Part shown: positions 1 to 12,858 of the stretch, piece by piece
Layout: each line of letters begins with the position of its first letter
Position numbering within the stretch: position 1 is the first letter of the stretch
Assembly (NCBI GenBank): GCA_951394405.1
Contig: OX596337.1
Coordinates: 1,302,001-1,366,000, forward strand
Reading direction: 5' to 3'
From: Coprinellus micaceus
Lineage: Eukaryota > Basidiomycota > Agaricomycetes > Agaricales > Psathyrellaceae
Length of the DNA stretch: 64,000 nucleotides
The notes under the pieces: model-generated
Seen by the model: only the letters and a program-made list of their open reading frames with translations
Told to the model about the DNA's origin: nothing
Database searches by the model: none
Position numbers and translations under genes: made by a program

Positions 1-2798
1 GACAGGAAGGAGCAGTGAAGTCGAAGCGGGAAGGGGGGCCTTGCAGAAATAAACCAGCCGCGGGCTCCTCCAAGGGAGGACGTGATGGTGGAAGAGGCGG
101 AAAAAAGCCACTAGTCCTGAAGCCAAAAGCGGGGATAAAAACGCCTTTCTCCACTGGCCCAGGGTCACCAACATTCAGGTCCCCGCATCTCGCGATCTCC
201 CGCCAGGGTCTGATTCTCCCCCAAAATGGGAAAAGCGGATAGACGACCTCTCCCGCGTCAAACAGAGTTTCGAATTCTTCTGCCTCGTCTGGGTCTCGAT
301 GGAGATGCATATCACCCTAGTTGGATTCATGGGGGGGAAAGGTGTGCGCAATCGATAATACCCAACTGCTGTATGACAGAGCTAGTGGATTGTGGCTCGA
401 TCCAGAGCACCAGAGGTGCCGTCGTTTGAATGGAAGGTTGGCAGAGCGTTGAAAAAGTGCCGTAATGAATAGGTGGTTTTCACACATGGCTTGGTGAGAG
501 AGATGAATGTGGGGACTCGAGTCAAAGCATTGTGGCTTGGAGTCTGAAGATGGCGAATAGCATTTGACTGATGGTGATTCTTGGGGCGTCTATCCGGCCG
601 GAGTAGCAGCAGCCTTGCAGCGGAAGAGGGGTGAACATGCCGACGACTCCTCTCCAGATTGAGAACCTGTTTGCCCAAGCAAGCTCGGGCTCTGGCCAAG
701 GTTCAAAGAAGACGGCCAACAGGGAGATTTGTGGAGGCACGAGGTGCGTGGCCTATTCAACAAGTAGGACCGGCGCTGACCAAGTAACCCTCGACGCCGC
801 TTGTGGCCGTCACCTTGCAGGTTTCTCCCCTCCGCCACTGTTCTTCGTCCACCTTGAAGCTTGTCAGCACCCGCAAGTCCCCATGGCCGCGCATGTCGTC
901 CTGGACTCCTGGTCGTCACCATCTTCTACCCCCCAGCACATCCCAAGATTGGCCTCGTGAACAAGCAGCCTGGTTTTCTTGAGATGGACCAACCTCCTGC
1001 CGTACCAGCCATAACACACCCGTCTGTTAGCAGTTCGGATGTGCCGTCCTCCTTGCATGCGACACCCTCCCTAACCCCTCTTTGCCGTCCTCCCATAAGG
1101 GACCTCCACTCCGACTCAACCATGCAACCGCGACTTGGTGGTTGTGTCCTCCCAATGGCCCAAACCCTCCATCTGCACCTCCACCCTCACCGCTACCTCA
1201 GCCATGCACGCCTCGACCTCACCATGCACACCTCCCGTCCATCTCCATCTACCCTCCACTGGGCAACTTTCATCGTCCTCCAGCATCCCGCCCTCCTGCT
1301 CGGGGACACCAGTCGCAGCCTCGCCCACAACCCCGCCGAGCTCCTACTCCGCATCAACCGTGAACGTACGCCGCCCCTATAGACCACGTTCCGCATTCTA
1401 CTCCTCGGAAAAGGGTACACCAAGGACGTCCGAAGCGCCGAACCATGCCCCCAGTGCACCCTAGCCTGAATCGGCTGCACTCACTCTGCGACGGCCAGCT
1501 CCTATCGCCAGTTGAAGTCTGTGTGATCAGTCTTTCCACCGCGATGGCATTCTCCGAATTTACCGCCGTTCCTGGAAGAGGAGGATGGCCATCGCATTTC
1601 GAGACGATTTGATATCGGGAGAACCGAGAGATGCCCGGTGCTCGGGCATCGCGTCCTCCAGGAAACGGTCCAGAGTGCCGCCTAAGATGTTCGCCCTGGG
1701 AGGGCGAAATGCGCCCCAGACGTTGTGAAGGAACTGTGAAGACGTCCAGAAGAGGCCTCTCAAGCGGATCGAGGACGAAATTTAAGGGGAGGACTCGGCT
1801 GTGGATTTGGGCGGGTTATTAGCGATGGGGCGGCTTTGGGTGGAAGGACGACGTACCGTGCAGTTTAAAGCTCGAAGATCCCAACGCTCAGTACTCATCG
1901 ACGAAGATGGCTTGCACTGAGCTAGAAGCCGAAGCGACATCGCCGCAGCCCGCTCGACGCTTCCTCGACGACTTCCCAGCCGAAACGATTATTGGGGTTT
2001 CTGGGGGCCTAGAGTCACCGCGCCTACGGCTCCCGTGCCTACAGCCGGCGTGAATAATCCTTTCGGGCAAAGGGGGGAGGGCGACCAGGAGGTGATGTAG
2101 CAGGGTGTCGAGGTCCAAGGAAGATATGGGGCGCAGTTGGATTTGTCAAGTCAAGTGACCCCATGGTCAGCGATTCGACAGAACGTCACTGTGAAGGCGA
2201 GCGGGGAACCTTGAAGAAGTTCTCGAACCCAACTCGAACCCCAGCCGAGTGCTCTAGGTTGACCCTCGTCCCGGCGAATGCACCTTGAACCCTCTCACCC
2301 TCTCCGCTGTGTATCCTTCCACCATCGACTCTACCCCATCCAGCTGTGATGACCTTCATCTTTCCATCACACCCTTCCCTTCTATCTCTCCCCCCGCACC
2401 TACCACCATCCCGTTCGTTCCACCCCGCCCTTTCAGCTTCGGCTCTTTGCAGTTTCCGCCTATCGCAGGGTAATGGGGAGTTGGCGGTGGGCTGGCGAGG
2501 AGTACGACAGATCTCGAAGCTTTGGTTCTTTGGCGAGATTGGTTATGCCTCGCCTGGCGTTGTGTCTCCCAGTCGGCATTGCTAGGCATTCCCCCATGCT
2601 CCCCTCTCGCCCCTTCCATGCAAACCCTCCCGCAATTCTCTTTCGTTTGCTGCCTTATTCTCTTCATCGCGGCGTGTACTTCCATTGTCTTCGTGCCAGG
2701 CGTGTGTTGCGGTCGTGGGCGCCGAAGGCAAGTGATCGACTGCATCGCTGCATCGGCCTACCCGATTGATGGTCCCCCGCTCCTGCTAGGGTTAGGTG
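1..2798 (-). repeat. Unit 0 of the orphan-gene repeat (partial, gene lies off the left edge)
   Basis: Read on the minus strand, positions 1-920 closely match the plus strand at about 33390-34290, the upstream segment of unit 3. Shared landmarks are a GGGGACCTGAATGTTGGTGACC stretch (near 165-190 here), the GAGCCCGC..TTTATT..GC element (36-67) and a GCCACGCACCTCGTGCCTC block (733-755 here, 33537-33555 in unit 3). The gene itself would start about 120-130 bases left of base 1. The stretch 1030-1380 is C-rich on the plus strand, and 1380-2700 shows no convincing gene. The far end, 2700-2798, matches 31286-31390 in inverted orientation and ends in CTAGGGTTAGGTG. Short open frames here look fortuitous. 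Confidence 0.75.
36..67 (-). promoter_or_regulatory. Inverted-repeat TATA element, unit 0
   Basis: On the minus strand this reads GAGCCCGCGG then CTGGTTTATTTCTGC then AAGGCCC. It is the counterpart of the promoter element found 140-200 bases upstream of the start codon in the other units. The right arm is less well preserved than in units 1, 3 and 5. The gene it would serve is outside the window. Confidence 0.5.
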
Positions 2799-3310
2799 TC
2801 AGCTGCCTACTGAAAGGTAAGCTATTTCAAATCCACTGTTGGCCACATTTCTCTGGGTAGTGTCAAGAGACATGTTTACTTTGAAAGCTATACCCCTTGT
2901 CCTCCACCAGTTTCTTAATATATTGCTACAACGCGTTTACTCGACCCCCAAGACGTTCTTGAAGTGAGCTGAACCTCAGTTGTTCTCCTAGTATACCCTT
3001 GCCGTCCAAATACACCTATTTAAAGCCTCAGTCTCGTTTGTCAAAAAAACCGACGTCATCCCGCACGGAATGGTACAGGCGGGCCGAGCCACCACCCAAT
3101 CGCCGCATCGGGCCTGTCGGTCATCGTGTGAGTGATGCGCTTGAGTCACAAGCACGGGGAGCTCGACCCTTGCTCTCCCCCCTCCCATCTTCCCCTCCTC
3201 TCTGTCTCGTTGGCCACGACGAGCCCCCATCTCGCGCCCCTCTTCAGTATCTTGACCCTGGGAGAGTGAAGGACGTCAAGAACGATACCATGGGACAAGA
3301 ACGACGCGTC

Positions 3311-3337
3311 AATTGCACCAATTGCACCAATTGCACC
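3311..3337. repeat. Three tandem 9-bp repeats (AATTGCACC)
   Basis: AATTGCACC occurs three times in direct tandem, in the far 3' part of unit 1. No function is evident. Confidence 0.9.
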
Positions 3338-4434
3338 AAGCACATCACACTACCATACTTCATGCTCCATTCCCTAATATATCTTCGATATTGTCTTTTG
3401 CCTCTCCTGTTGCGTGCTACGGGTGCATCAAGACCTCAAGCTCAAGCTCCCCACCAGTCAGCAAATTACGTTCCGCACCGCAAGAGACAGACTTCGGCAA
3501 GAAGCTTCAAGAGTGCCAACAAACCTATCACCCTTACACATGCATTTGGGCGCCTCTAAATTGTTCCGAAACGTTAGTATATTGTACATTTAGGAGCGCT
3601 CTACGGAGGACGACAGGTTACGGAGACCTCGAGAAGGAGATCCCGCAATCGCGAAGCTATATACCACAAGATACGATTATGCGACAGGAAGCTACCGAGG
3701 CGCTGAACGAGGGTGCGTGAGATATATAGGGTGTTGTGCATCGAACTTCAACGACAAGCAGCAACCGGCCAGAATCAAGAGCGAGAATTGAAATAGGGGA
3801 ATGTGTGGAGAAGAGTGCGTTCCAGAATCCAGTATGAGCAATGCAAGAAATGAAGCCGAAGATATGTGATATGCGGGAAGCAAAATGCTGGAAGAAGCAA
3901 GAAGCGAAACCGAGCGCTCGACGATGCAAGATGGGGCCAGACGAAGAATGGAAGAGTGTGAGTTGAACATTGAACTTTGAGTGAGTCAATCTGTCCCCAA
4001 GTCATTGTGCCTGCATGTGTGAACAACGCAATAAAGACTGCCCCCCTCTGCACGCGCCACAGCACAGCTTCGGCAGAAGGCAGAAGGCACCCGAGCAACG
4101 ATGTGCGGGCGCTTATGGGCGCATATATGCAGCAATCAAGAAATCCGAACCAGGAGAACAGGATTGGAAGAAGACCGCCCTCGATGCGACTTTCACTGGC
4201 GAATCGCGAACCGTGGAGGTGCACAGCGGGCGCAAGGCGGAGAGCATAGTGCCGAGAATACGAGATGTGGTGAATTACGTTGCGTGAATGAGTGGTGTGT
4301 GTCGATTCTTCGAGTCTATGAACCGTTCTATGTGCTTCCAGAGCTGGACGCGGTCGCAGTCGTCTTCACCTTCTCGAGAGGCGCTGAGAGCTGGGAGTTT
4401 CATCGTGGAGGGAGGAATATTGAACGAAGCTTCT

Positions 4435-5252
4435 TCAGGGGTGCTTTGGGGACCCTCGCCGCACGAGGCCGCCCGCCTTCTTCAACCTCCGCCAAAGCGC
4501 ACTGAACATCAAGTTTGGAGTGCTGGGCAGGAACTTCAACCTTGCGAACCGACTCGACCGTGGAGCACAGAGATGGCTTGGCCTTGCGTTTTGCGAGCCT
4601 GGGCGAACGGGGCCAGGCGCTCGATATTCCGGAATACTGGTCGCATTCTGCTCCTCAAAACCCCGATATCGATGAGGCGGGAAAGGAGGCGTTTGAGCCA
4701 ACGACGCCAGCGCTGCGGGTGGCCTGTGCAGAGGTGGAACAGGGCCTGTGACCTCCATATCGGTTTCAAAGACCGTGTCCGCGTCGGTGTCGGTCTCGAA
4801 CCCAAGCTCGGCTTCAAACTCGCGGTTGAGGTCGAGTTCCGTGGTGGAGGCGGAGGATGTGGCGTCGTCTTCGTTGTCAGTTGAAACCATGGACGACAAC
4901 GAACTGAAGGAACCAGAAACTTGGCGAACGTGAACATGCGTCCTAGACGACTTCAACGACTTGTTATCAGTCTGCTCAGTTTCTCGTCAGTCGGGAGCTG
5001 AGAACGCGAAGCTGACGAGCTCACAGAATGCTTGGTGTCGTATCCCGAGGTCCCAGAGAATCTCGTATCGACCGTTTTCATAAGTGGATCGTCATCTTTG
5101 GGTTGGAAATTGACGTGGACTTCGCGTATGGAGGCATCCCGAAAGTCGTTTAAAGCCAGAACCTCAACGGGTTCGCCCATCGGTGAGGACTGCGTCAAGA
5201 CCAGCGAGAACGAGGGCAGGTGTTTCTTGTGTGGGATGCGGGGGAGAGACAT
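4435..5252 (-). CDS. Orphan two-exon family protein, copy 1 (254 aa)
   Basis: I do not recognise this family; four full paralogs are in the window. Exon 1 is 5252-5025, the intron 5024-4972 (53 nt, GTGAGC..GAGCAG, phase 0), and exon 2 is 4971-4435. The N-terminal domain (residues 1-76) carries the family blocks PSFSLVLT, PVEVLALNDF, NFQPKDDDPLMKTVDTRF and a degenerate GYDTKHS where paralogs have AYDxEY. Exon 2 begins Ser-rich and acidic, then has STTELDLNREFEAE, PLHRPPAALASLAQTPPFPP and the C-terminal LWRRLKKAGG helix. The last residues (VRRGSPKHP) differ from the ILRxFTKDL ending of the other copies, which suggests a small indel near the stop. There is no signal peptide or membrane segment. 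The start was chosen because MSL aligns with copies 2, 3 and 5. Confidence 0.75.
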
Positions 5253-5406
5253 GGCGCGGGTTTCGGTGGTTGAAACCGGTATTGGTGTGATTCACGAGCT
5301 TTAAGATAGACTAGGTTGTGCGGTGATAGCGTAGGGTAGACGAGCCAGTAGCGAAAGGAGGGAGGAGACAAAGGAAAGAGCGACGTATTAGAGGAGAGCG
5401 AAAGAA

Positions 5407-5434
5407 GAGCCTCGCAATAATAAAAAGCGGGCTC
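5407..5434 (-). promoter_or_regulatory. Inverted-repeat TATA element, unit 1
   Basis: The minus strand reads GAGCCCGC, TTTTTATTATT, GCGAGGCTC. The near-complementary arms flank an AT-rich, TATA-like core. It lies about 155-180 bases upstream of the start codon of copy 1 and is shared with units 0, 2, 3 and 5. Confidence 0.6.
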
Positions 5435-7992
5435 TTCTTCCTTGAGAGGAGCGCAGAGGAAGCAAGAGGCGAAGGAGACGATTGTGGGGCGGAAAGAAAG
5501 GGAAAGAAAGGAAAGAAAGCCGCTTGCCTAAAACGCGACAAGCCGGTCTTTAAATTGGTGCACCGTGCCTGAACCTTGCGGGTGTGGGGATCTGATTGAC
5601 TGGGCAAACCCAAAATGGGTGTCGAAGCTCAAACATTCATGATTCGAATTTCGACCGTGTCCAAGGGCGTCGTCCTGTCAAAGTCCACCGAAAAACGACC
5701 GGGGGAGGTAGGGGGAGAAGACGAACTTGCGAAGTGAGATGGTCTACACAGACCAATGAAGAGGCTGGGCAACAGGTGCGTGGGGAACGTGAAGCTTACC
5801 AGGTACTCGGGCGGCCGTCCCTTTCGTGCCAGCCCCGACGGCAACCTCAGGTGTGGAGGATCCTTGGTGTTTCTCGAACCCTTGGACCCTACATGTCGAA
5901 GCCACTGCTCCAATGTTCTCTCTGCCGCCCTTCACGTCGGCTGCTGCACCCAGGGCAAGTCCCTGGGCACCCGACCAGGGCCCAAGCAGGTCGCGACGGG
6001 GTTGTCGCCGTGACCATTTCCCTCCGCTTCCAAGCTTCCCAACCTTCGGGTTGTGCCCCTGTTCACGACGAGCCTACCCTGCCCGGCTGAAGTCGATGGA
6101 GCGACATGCTCCCATAACCCAGAGCTTCAGTGTTCGAGGGAAATGAGCGCACAGCCCATCTACCACAACCCACCCCAGCGTCGTCGGCCCTACCATGCCG
6201 TCTCCACCTCCACCATCGAACCACCACACTCTCTGCAGGTGGTGTTCACCCGGATAGCAGGGCACTCGAGAGGCTAGTCAAAGAACACCGCGGTGCCCTG
6301 GCCCCAGTGTTCATACCCGACGACACCCAGATCGACCCACCACCACCACCAGCCCCTCCCGTTCAACGTCGTCGTCTCGATTCTGTCCACCTTCTCCAAC
6401 CTCAGACCACCCTCTACTTCAACTCTGTCACTTTCAACCAACGGACGACCTGCTTGACCACCACCGACGGCCTGGTGGATAACCCCGGCCCTTCCAGTGG
6501 TCCATCAACACAGCTACAAAAAGACGCCAGCCCATGTTTACCCTTATGCGCCCCTCCCTCTCCTCCACAGGCTCGAGGCTAGAACCCCGCTGTCATGGAG
6601 GATGTCCCCGTGCTGCTTCTGGGCGCCCTTGAGCAAGACACAACTACGAACCGTGTGCCCAATGGGGTGCCGCCTGCAGCCATTCCTGCAACCTTCAACT
6701 CGAAGCTCACCAAACTCTTGCCACACCCCCGCCTCCTCTGTCGGAAAGGATCGCTGGGCTCACAGGCGGTTAGGACGCCGACACACCTACCTCTTCCTTC
6801 GAACGCAATGGACATGCGCCAGCTACCCTCGGCCTTTGCGCGCGATTATGACTGAATGCGCGCAAGGCGCCTGTTCCGTGTCCTTGCCAGGCGGCACGAG
6901 CGCACCATCCCAGTCGCTGTCCACGTTTTGGCTGAAAGGACAACGGATGCCATACTCCTAGAAAATGTGCACTGTTCGACGCGTCTTTCCCGAGAAGAAC
7001 GGAGGGGTTTTCGAGTTCGACGGACGGCTGGTGAAGGACATACATATGAGCTTCCCGCGAATACCAATATGCCATACGTTTGAACGTACCTCAAGCTCAA
7101 ACGTTCAAGGCCTATCTGCGCCTCAATCCTGAAGATCCTTCCCAGTCTTTGTGCATTTGAAAACATCCCCTTGGTCGCCTCGGGCACAACCTGAAAACCC
7201 GCAATACCGTCCGAGCAGACCACCACCCTTTGGAAAAGTTCAGCGTTCAGTCGGGAGTGGATGGTCGCATTGTTGGAAGAAAAGGAAACTGCCACTTCAG
7301 CTTCCCCAAACGGGTGTCGGAGCCAGGCGTGGTCATGTCTGGCCTCTTTGAGGGGTTTGATGACGAAGGGACGCAGTCGAAAGTTGAAACGCTGGATGCT
7401 TCTCGAGTTCTGGGGGTGTTCTAGAGCTGGGTGTCCATGGAGTGACGCGTAGGCGGTCAAGAGGGTGCTGAGAGGTGTTGAGGGGATCGTTTTCGTATTC
7501 TCGAAAAGGCAAGGATTACTGGCAAAAAGACGGTCTTCGTGACCATATGAAGGTCGGAGGAAGTAACCTCAAGTCTCCCTGGATCTTCACTCCGTCCTAC
7601 TCCTCCAACCCTTCAAACCTCCAAGCTCCACCACTCTCCCCATGCCCACCCGTCCACCTCCCCTGCTTCCAAGTGACCGTCCAATTCTTGCCTTCGAAGT
7701 TCCATGTTGCAAGGCGTTTGTAGCTTCGCTCCCTGACATGACCCTGGTGCGTGCTCCTTTCCTTCTTCCATGGAAACCCCTTCGCCCTCGTCCGCTTTCC
7801 CTTCTTATTTACATCCTTCGTGGAGGGACATGCCCACCCTTTTGAGGCTTTGAAGGCGTCGTGGGCGTCGTCGTGGTCAGCACTGTGGGCGGCGGCTCAT
7901 CCGTCGATTCTCAGAAGCATCGGTTAGCAACCTGATGGCTGGCCCCGACTGATCGAGGTCATCCAATCGACCTCTGACTAGGGTTGGGGTTG

Positions 7993-10600
7993 CGTTGTGT
8001 TGCAGGCAATAATGTTGGATCATGAGGTCTGCGAGGCGACGATGACGGACGTAGATATGGCGGTGGGGATGGCAAGGTCACCTGGAGCCGTTACTTATTT
8101 ATAGTGCAAAGACCATTCTGGTTTGACTGGGGCTCGAGCTGCCTTGCTTGGCCTTCCCTTTCGCGCCTCCAATTCTATTTCTCATCGGAAGCCATTGCTG
8201 CGCAGCACTTTTAAAAATATAATTGCGTGGTAGTGCGGACAGAAATAGTGAACGTATTCTGCTGAGCGCTTCCCTTATCTGACTCCAGGCGCTCTCCAGC
8301 GGTTTGGAAGGACGTCCCAACCAGGACCATGCCATCGTATTGGAGAAACCCCTATACACTTCCTGGCCCCGTTTCCCGTTTCTTCAGGCAGGCTGAAGGG
8401 CAGTTTCACCAGCGTAATCTCTGGTTAGGTGGTAGTCTGGCTAAACCGGGGGAGCACAAGGACAGGGGACCTACTTCATAACTGTGAGTTGGCATTTAGC
8501 GGTGGGCAGACGTTTTGCACCCTTCAGATGTCCTTCTCACTTCAAAGCAGCCTTCTCTTTCGTGGATATAATTCCCGCTCCTATTGGGTCGGCGCTGTCA
8601 TTCAGGAGAACCCAGGACACGTCGTACCAGCACTCACCTAACGCCACGGGTCAAGGGCTGAGCGCTAAGCGAGAGCTACGTATATGGCAGCCGTTAAATA
8701 TCCGGTAAGGCAAGCTAAGGGCACGTCAAAGTCATGTATCGCTTTGCTACCTGTTCGGACTAGCAACGTGGTCGATGTGTCCTGGTGAGTACCTCTCGAG
8801 GAAGACACATAGACATAACGCTGTAAGAAAGGCATGATATATCATATAGCATCTACCTTGACAGGATCAAGGACGATGATATGGGGTGAAGACTGTCCCG
8901 CATAGCGTTATAGGTTGATGGGAGCGCTCCATTGCGACCCTCTCGCCATGAAGAGTCAGAAAGGCGGCATCCGTGAAGTCGACCATATCAGACAACGCCC
9001 CATAGTGAAGCGGCGTAAATACTCGGAAGCTGGAGACTCGGGCCCCGCCCATGAACAATGAACCCACCTATAGACAAGACGCCGGAGGTGGTCCGGTTCT
9101 GCGAAGAAACGACCTGGCCCGCCATGGGGGCAGAGGAAATCGTGGAGGGAGGCGTGCTACAGTGTGACGGCGTCTAGGATATGGATGGTTGCATGCAGAT
9201 TAGCGAGCACGGTGACAGCGTCGAAGGGAGCTGCGGTCGCTGCAGCAACGCAGGGACTTTCCGGCATACCAACGATGCTGATAAACTGGGGAACGGTGTA
9301 GTACGGTTCCGTGTACCTCGCCCAGATTCGGCTTCGTGCTAAGAACCAGGCGACATAAACGTTTGGATCGAAGAAGATACGGGTAGTCGACGTTATGAAG
9401 GTGAAATAACGCACGTCAGACCAATTGTGCCTTGCTGTGGACGACAATGTGTACCCTTTCATTATGACCACCCTTCTCCTCGGAAGGTCCAGTGCAGCGG
9501 GTATACAGTCATCAGGCGCATGCTGTACGAGTACGAACGGATGTACTTCCGGATCATAGGGTGAAGCCGCTGGCGGATGGAGCCCTGGTGATTAAAAGGT
9601 GTACGATGAAAAGGGAGTTCTCGCCAAAATTTGATCATTTGGGAGGTGCTATCTCACCGTCACGTTCACACCCTTTGAGTCTGAAGGCCTACAGGGAGCG
9701 GGCCGCGCACAAGGGGAGTCACCAGCTTGCTGTACCCAGACTTCGTACTGCTTGATGAATGTGTTCGAACCGTACGTCTACTCAAAGAAGTGGCGGTACT
9801 GAGGGGTCCGGGGCTTGCCCTGACCACAGTTTCGATTATCTGGGCCGTTGAGCATATTGAGGCTGAAGGCTGGTGCCAGTGATGAGCAGTCATAGCGAGC
9901 CCTTTCCTCGGATCCGCAAAAGAAAAAGAAGCTTGTCGCCAGTCGCTGTGGGGCAAAGAAGGCTATCCCTTGTGCAATGGCAGATTTCGCCGCATGCCAC
10001 ATAACCGAAGGCCTACATAAGATAAACAATAAGGGGGATCTCTGTATGCCAGCCTTGATCAGATCTCTATGTGCAAGGAGTAAGGGCCCTGCACAGCACC
10101 CACCTAAACCGTAATTCGACACTGCGATCTGAATCCGTCCGACCCGCCAATCGAGCGCTTCGGAGCGGCTTATTTTCCTGCACCCCATAGGCCAACAAGA
10201 CCAAAAACAGGCGAGATGCGAGGTCTGGTAAAAGGGTGATGGTAGTGCGATAACAAGCCCTAGCGTGGAAATAAGCGCCCAAAATTGAGAGCAGCCCCAC
10301 CTAATCTCCGAATCGGGCAATGCCGGCGTGCGTGAGAAATCGATGCGCACAGACCCCGCGCCGAGTCACTTAAAGGAGGTGCGGGGAGCGCGTGTTGTCC
10401 CACGCCCATTCTTCCCTTTCCCCTCAATCTCCCTCACACTTCGGGGCTTTCCTTCAACTCTGGCAGCCTTCCCTTCGCCATTGCCCGCCCTCTCAAGCTC
10501 ATCACCACGCGAAAGGACGTATAGAAGCCTCACGAAGCTCGCTTACGGCGCCACTTCCCGCGCCCACCACCGCCATCAGCGACGTCCGCTCCCGAGTCGA
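7993..10600. other. Gene-poor segment between units 1 and 2
   Basis: This 2.6 kb stretch interrupts the left array and does not resemble the repeat units. I see no convincing gene. The best open frame is on the minus strand at 9471-9157 (104 codons, FFDPNVYVAWFLARSRIW-type sequence), with another short one at 9067-8867; I recognise neither. It could be an insertion or the remains of an older gene. Confidence 0.4.
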
Positions 10601-11917
10601 TATTCGACGAACTAACCCCAGGCTTCCCATAGGATGGGCGCTCGCTCTCCCCCTTTCATTTACTATACCTTTACGATCGCTTTCTCGAATAACATTGATG
10701 GCGTTGACCCCATTTTCATGCCACCCACTGTATCCACTGCTTCAAGATCGCCCCAAGCTTGTCTCAAGGTGCTGCAAGATCCAATCAAGATCCCCCAAGT
10801 GTGCACCAAGTCACCGACAACTCAAGAGAGTGCCTCAAATACACCACCTCAAGCCTGGAGCGTGACCTCAAGCCCGAGTGCGTCAAGCCAACCACCGCCC
10901 ACCAAGGCCTTCCCCAAGCCAAGAACCAAGGACCGCGTGCATCAAGCCCTCCGCTATCCGAAGAGTGTGACCTCAAGCCATCCTCAAGTTTCAAAGGTGT
11001 GACTTGAACGTATGACTCCCTTTACCATCCACCCAACGTTCGAGGACATAAGTGAATTTACAGTGCGTTAGTGCTACGAGGGCCGGAACGGCAGTGCGAA
11101 AGAAGACCCCGAAGATCCCCTCCACCGCAAGACTATGTACAGCAAGAGACTATGCGATATGAAGACAGAAACGAGCGTGTGTGATCAATAAAACGTGAGT
11201 TTAATATCTGATAAGTATATGTGCAATGCAAGACGAACGCCGAGAAGATGTGTGCTATATGCAAGATCGACAAGAAAGGAAGAAACGAGAAGAAGCAAGC
11301 GAAGCGCTCAACAAGACGGGCTCGGCAAGGGCTTGAAGAGTGTGATATATCTAAGGAATGAGTGAGTAGACTATCGTTGATACGACCGATGCAAGCGTAC
11401 CAAGTTACTCTCAAGCTACTCAAGACCCGTCTTGAACGAGGAAGCCTTTTGCGCGAGCCAAACCGGAACCACGGGCGCCTAAATAGCGCGTATGTACAGG
11501 AAAATGATGCGAAAACGCCGAAACGAGAAGATTCCATCGAGAAGTCCGAAACACGAAGGCGAAAAGGAGAGAAGGGACCGCCCTCGACACGAGACAAATA
11601 TACAATGGTCGAGGTGTACACCAAACGTACGGTGCGGGGGATGGCATGGGAGTGGGGAGTGATGGCGTTGAGATTTGAGTGTCGGTATGTGGTCGTTCTT
11701 GAAAAATTTCTTGCTTCCTTCCTCCGTTCTTGAATTCTATTACGTCTATGATGGCATGGTTTCCCCGGCGCTAGACGCGATGTGCCTTTGCGTTTATATT
11801 GGTTGGCGGGGATTGAGCGCAGCCAGGGGTATACAAGGCTGGGATTTTGCGTCGGTTTTTGCGGTTCTGAATGTTGGGATGGGAGAGAAAAGATGGAGGA
11901 AGTCTGATTTTAAAACC

Positions 11918-12662
11918 TCACAGGTCCTTCGTGAAGTCATGCAGGATAACCCCACCGACCCGCTTCAACTTACGACAAAGCGACCGGAACATCCTCAAGA
12001 TGCTCAGCCAGATCTGCAAGCACGTACCCCGACATGGCGTCAAGTCGCGCTGAGACCGACCGTGGCGACTAGAGCCCTCCGATGCGCCAAGAACGCGCAT
12101 GGGGATCCCCTCAGCTTCGCATTCGTAGCACGGCGATGACCTGACCAAGGACGACGGTTGGACATGAAGAGGCGGGTTTGTTTCTCCCAGTTCTCCAATA
12201 TCGCAGTCCGAGAACGCCACGGAGTCATCGTCGGCTGCGAACTCGCTGTTGAGGTCGACTTCATTGGTGGATGTCGAGGACGCTGTAGATGCCGCGTCGT
12301 CCTCGTCTTCCGACTCAGTGGCTACAGACGAGCCCGAAGGTGCAGAGGATGTGCTGGCAGTGGTGCGATGGTGAGCAGCCTTCTTCTCCTCCTAAAATTG
12401 GTCGTGGTTAATTTTCGTTGCAAACAGGGAGTTTTGAAAAACGGACCGCGTAGTCGACGTCGTACACGAGCGAACTGGCGAACCTCGTGTCGATTGTTTT
12501 CATCAACGGGTCGCCCTCCTTGGGCTGAAGGCTGACGTGCAGCTCGCGCCTCGACGCTCGCTGGAAGTCCTTCAGATTCAATAGCTCAACCGGCGCGCCA
12601 CTTGCGTCTGGACGCGTGAGGACGATCGAGAAAGACGGCAGTGGGAGTCTCGAGAGAGACAT
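11918..12662 (-). CDS. Orphan two-exon family protein, copy 2 (229 aa)
   Basis: Family of unknown function. Exon 1 is 12662-12447, the intron 12446-12392 (55 nt, starting GTCCGT, ending TTTTAG, phase 0), and exon 2 is 12391-11918. Family blocks are all present: PSFSIVLTR, PVELLNLKDF, ASRRELHVSLQPKEGDPLMK, TIDTRF and YDVDYA at the exon junction, then an acidic Ser-rich linker, STSTNEVDLNSEFAAD, FSDCDIGELGE and PLHVQPSSL. The C-terminus FRSLCRKLKRVGG..FTKDL keeps the typical ending. This is the shortest copy, because the segment between the acidic module and the C-terminal helix is reduced. The donor GTCCGT is weaker than in the other copies. The start is the ATG that aligns with MSL of copies 1, 3 and 5; an in-frame ATG 60 bases upstream is possible. 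Confidence 0.75.
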
Positions 12663-12830
12663 CGTCCGGAGGTGCGTGACGGACGAGGAATTAGGTGACT
12701 GTGGGGACGGAATTTTGGGCAATTATATGGAACTTTCGATAGAGCGTGTTTGTAACGTAGAATATGCCCCGTGGGACCGTGTAGCTTTAGAGTTGAAAAA
12801 AGAAGACGAAAGAGCGGTGGAGAGGAAGGG

Positions 12831-12858
12831 GAGCCGTCGCAAAATAAAAAGCGGGCTC
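12831..12858 (-). promoter_or_regulatory. Inverted-repeat TATA element, unit 2
   Basis: The minus strand reads GAGCCCGC, TTTTTATTTT, GCGACGGCTC. It lies about 170-195 bases upstream of the start codon of copy 2, the same place as in units 1 and 3. Confidence 0.6.

Larger units (their letters stand above)
2799..7992 (-). repeat. Unit 1 of the orphan-gene repeat
   Basis: This is a minus-orientation unit about 5.2 kb long. Its gene is at 5252-4435. The 3' tail (about 3400-4250) shares a CATAATCGTA..CTTG block and a GTAAAAT/ACAATATACT..GTTTGGAA-like block with the other units. The upstream part (5470-7990) holds nothing I can call a gene; 5900-6600 is C-rich on the plus strand. The far end (7900-7992) matches the start of unit 5 in inverted orientation (AGAAGCATCGGTTAGC and CTGATGGCTGG words) and ends in CTAGGGTTGGGG at 7978. 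The proximal limit with unit 0 (2800-2990) is approximate. Confidence 0.7.

Noticed and set aside
861..1382. 173-codon plus-strand frame in unit 0
   Set aside because: It overlaps C-rich low-complexity DNA and the conserved noncoding segment shared with unit 3, where the matching frame is not kept.
2786..2798. CTAGGGTTAGGTG as an internal telomere repeat tract
   Set aside because: Only about one TTAGGG-like copy is present at each site, so it is reported as a unit-end motif and not as a telomere array.
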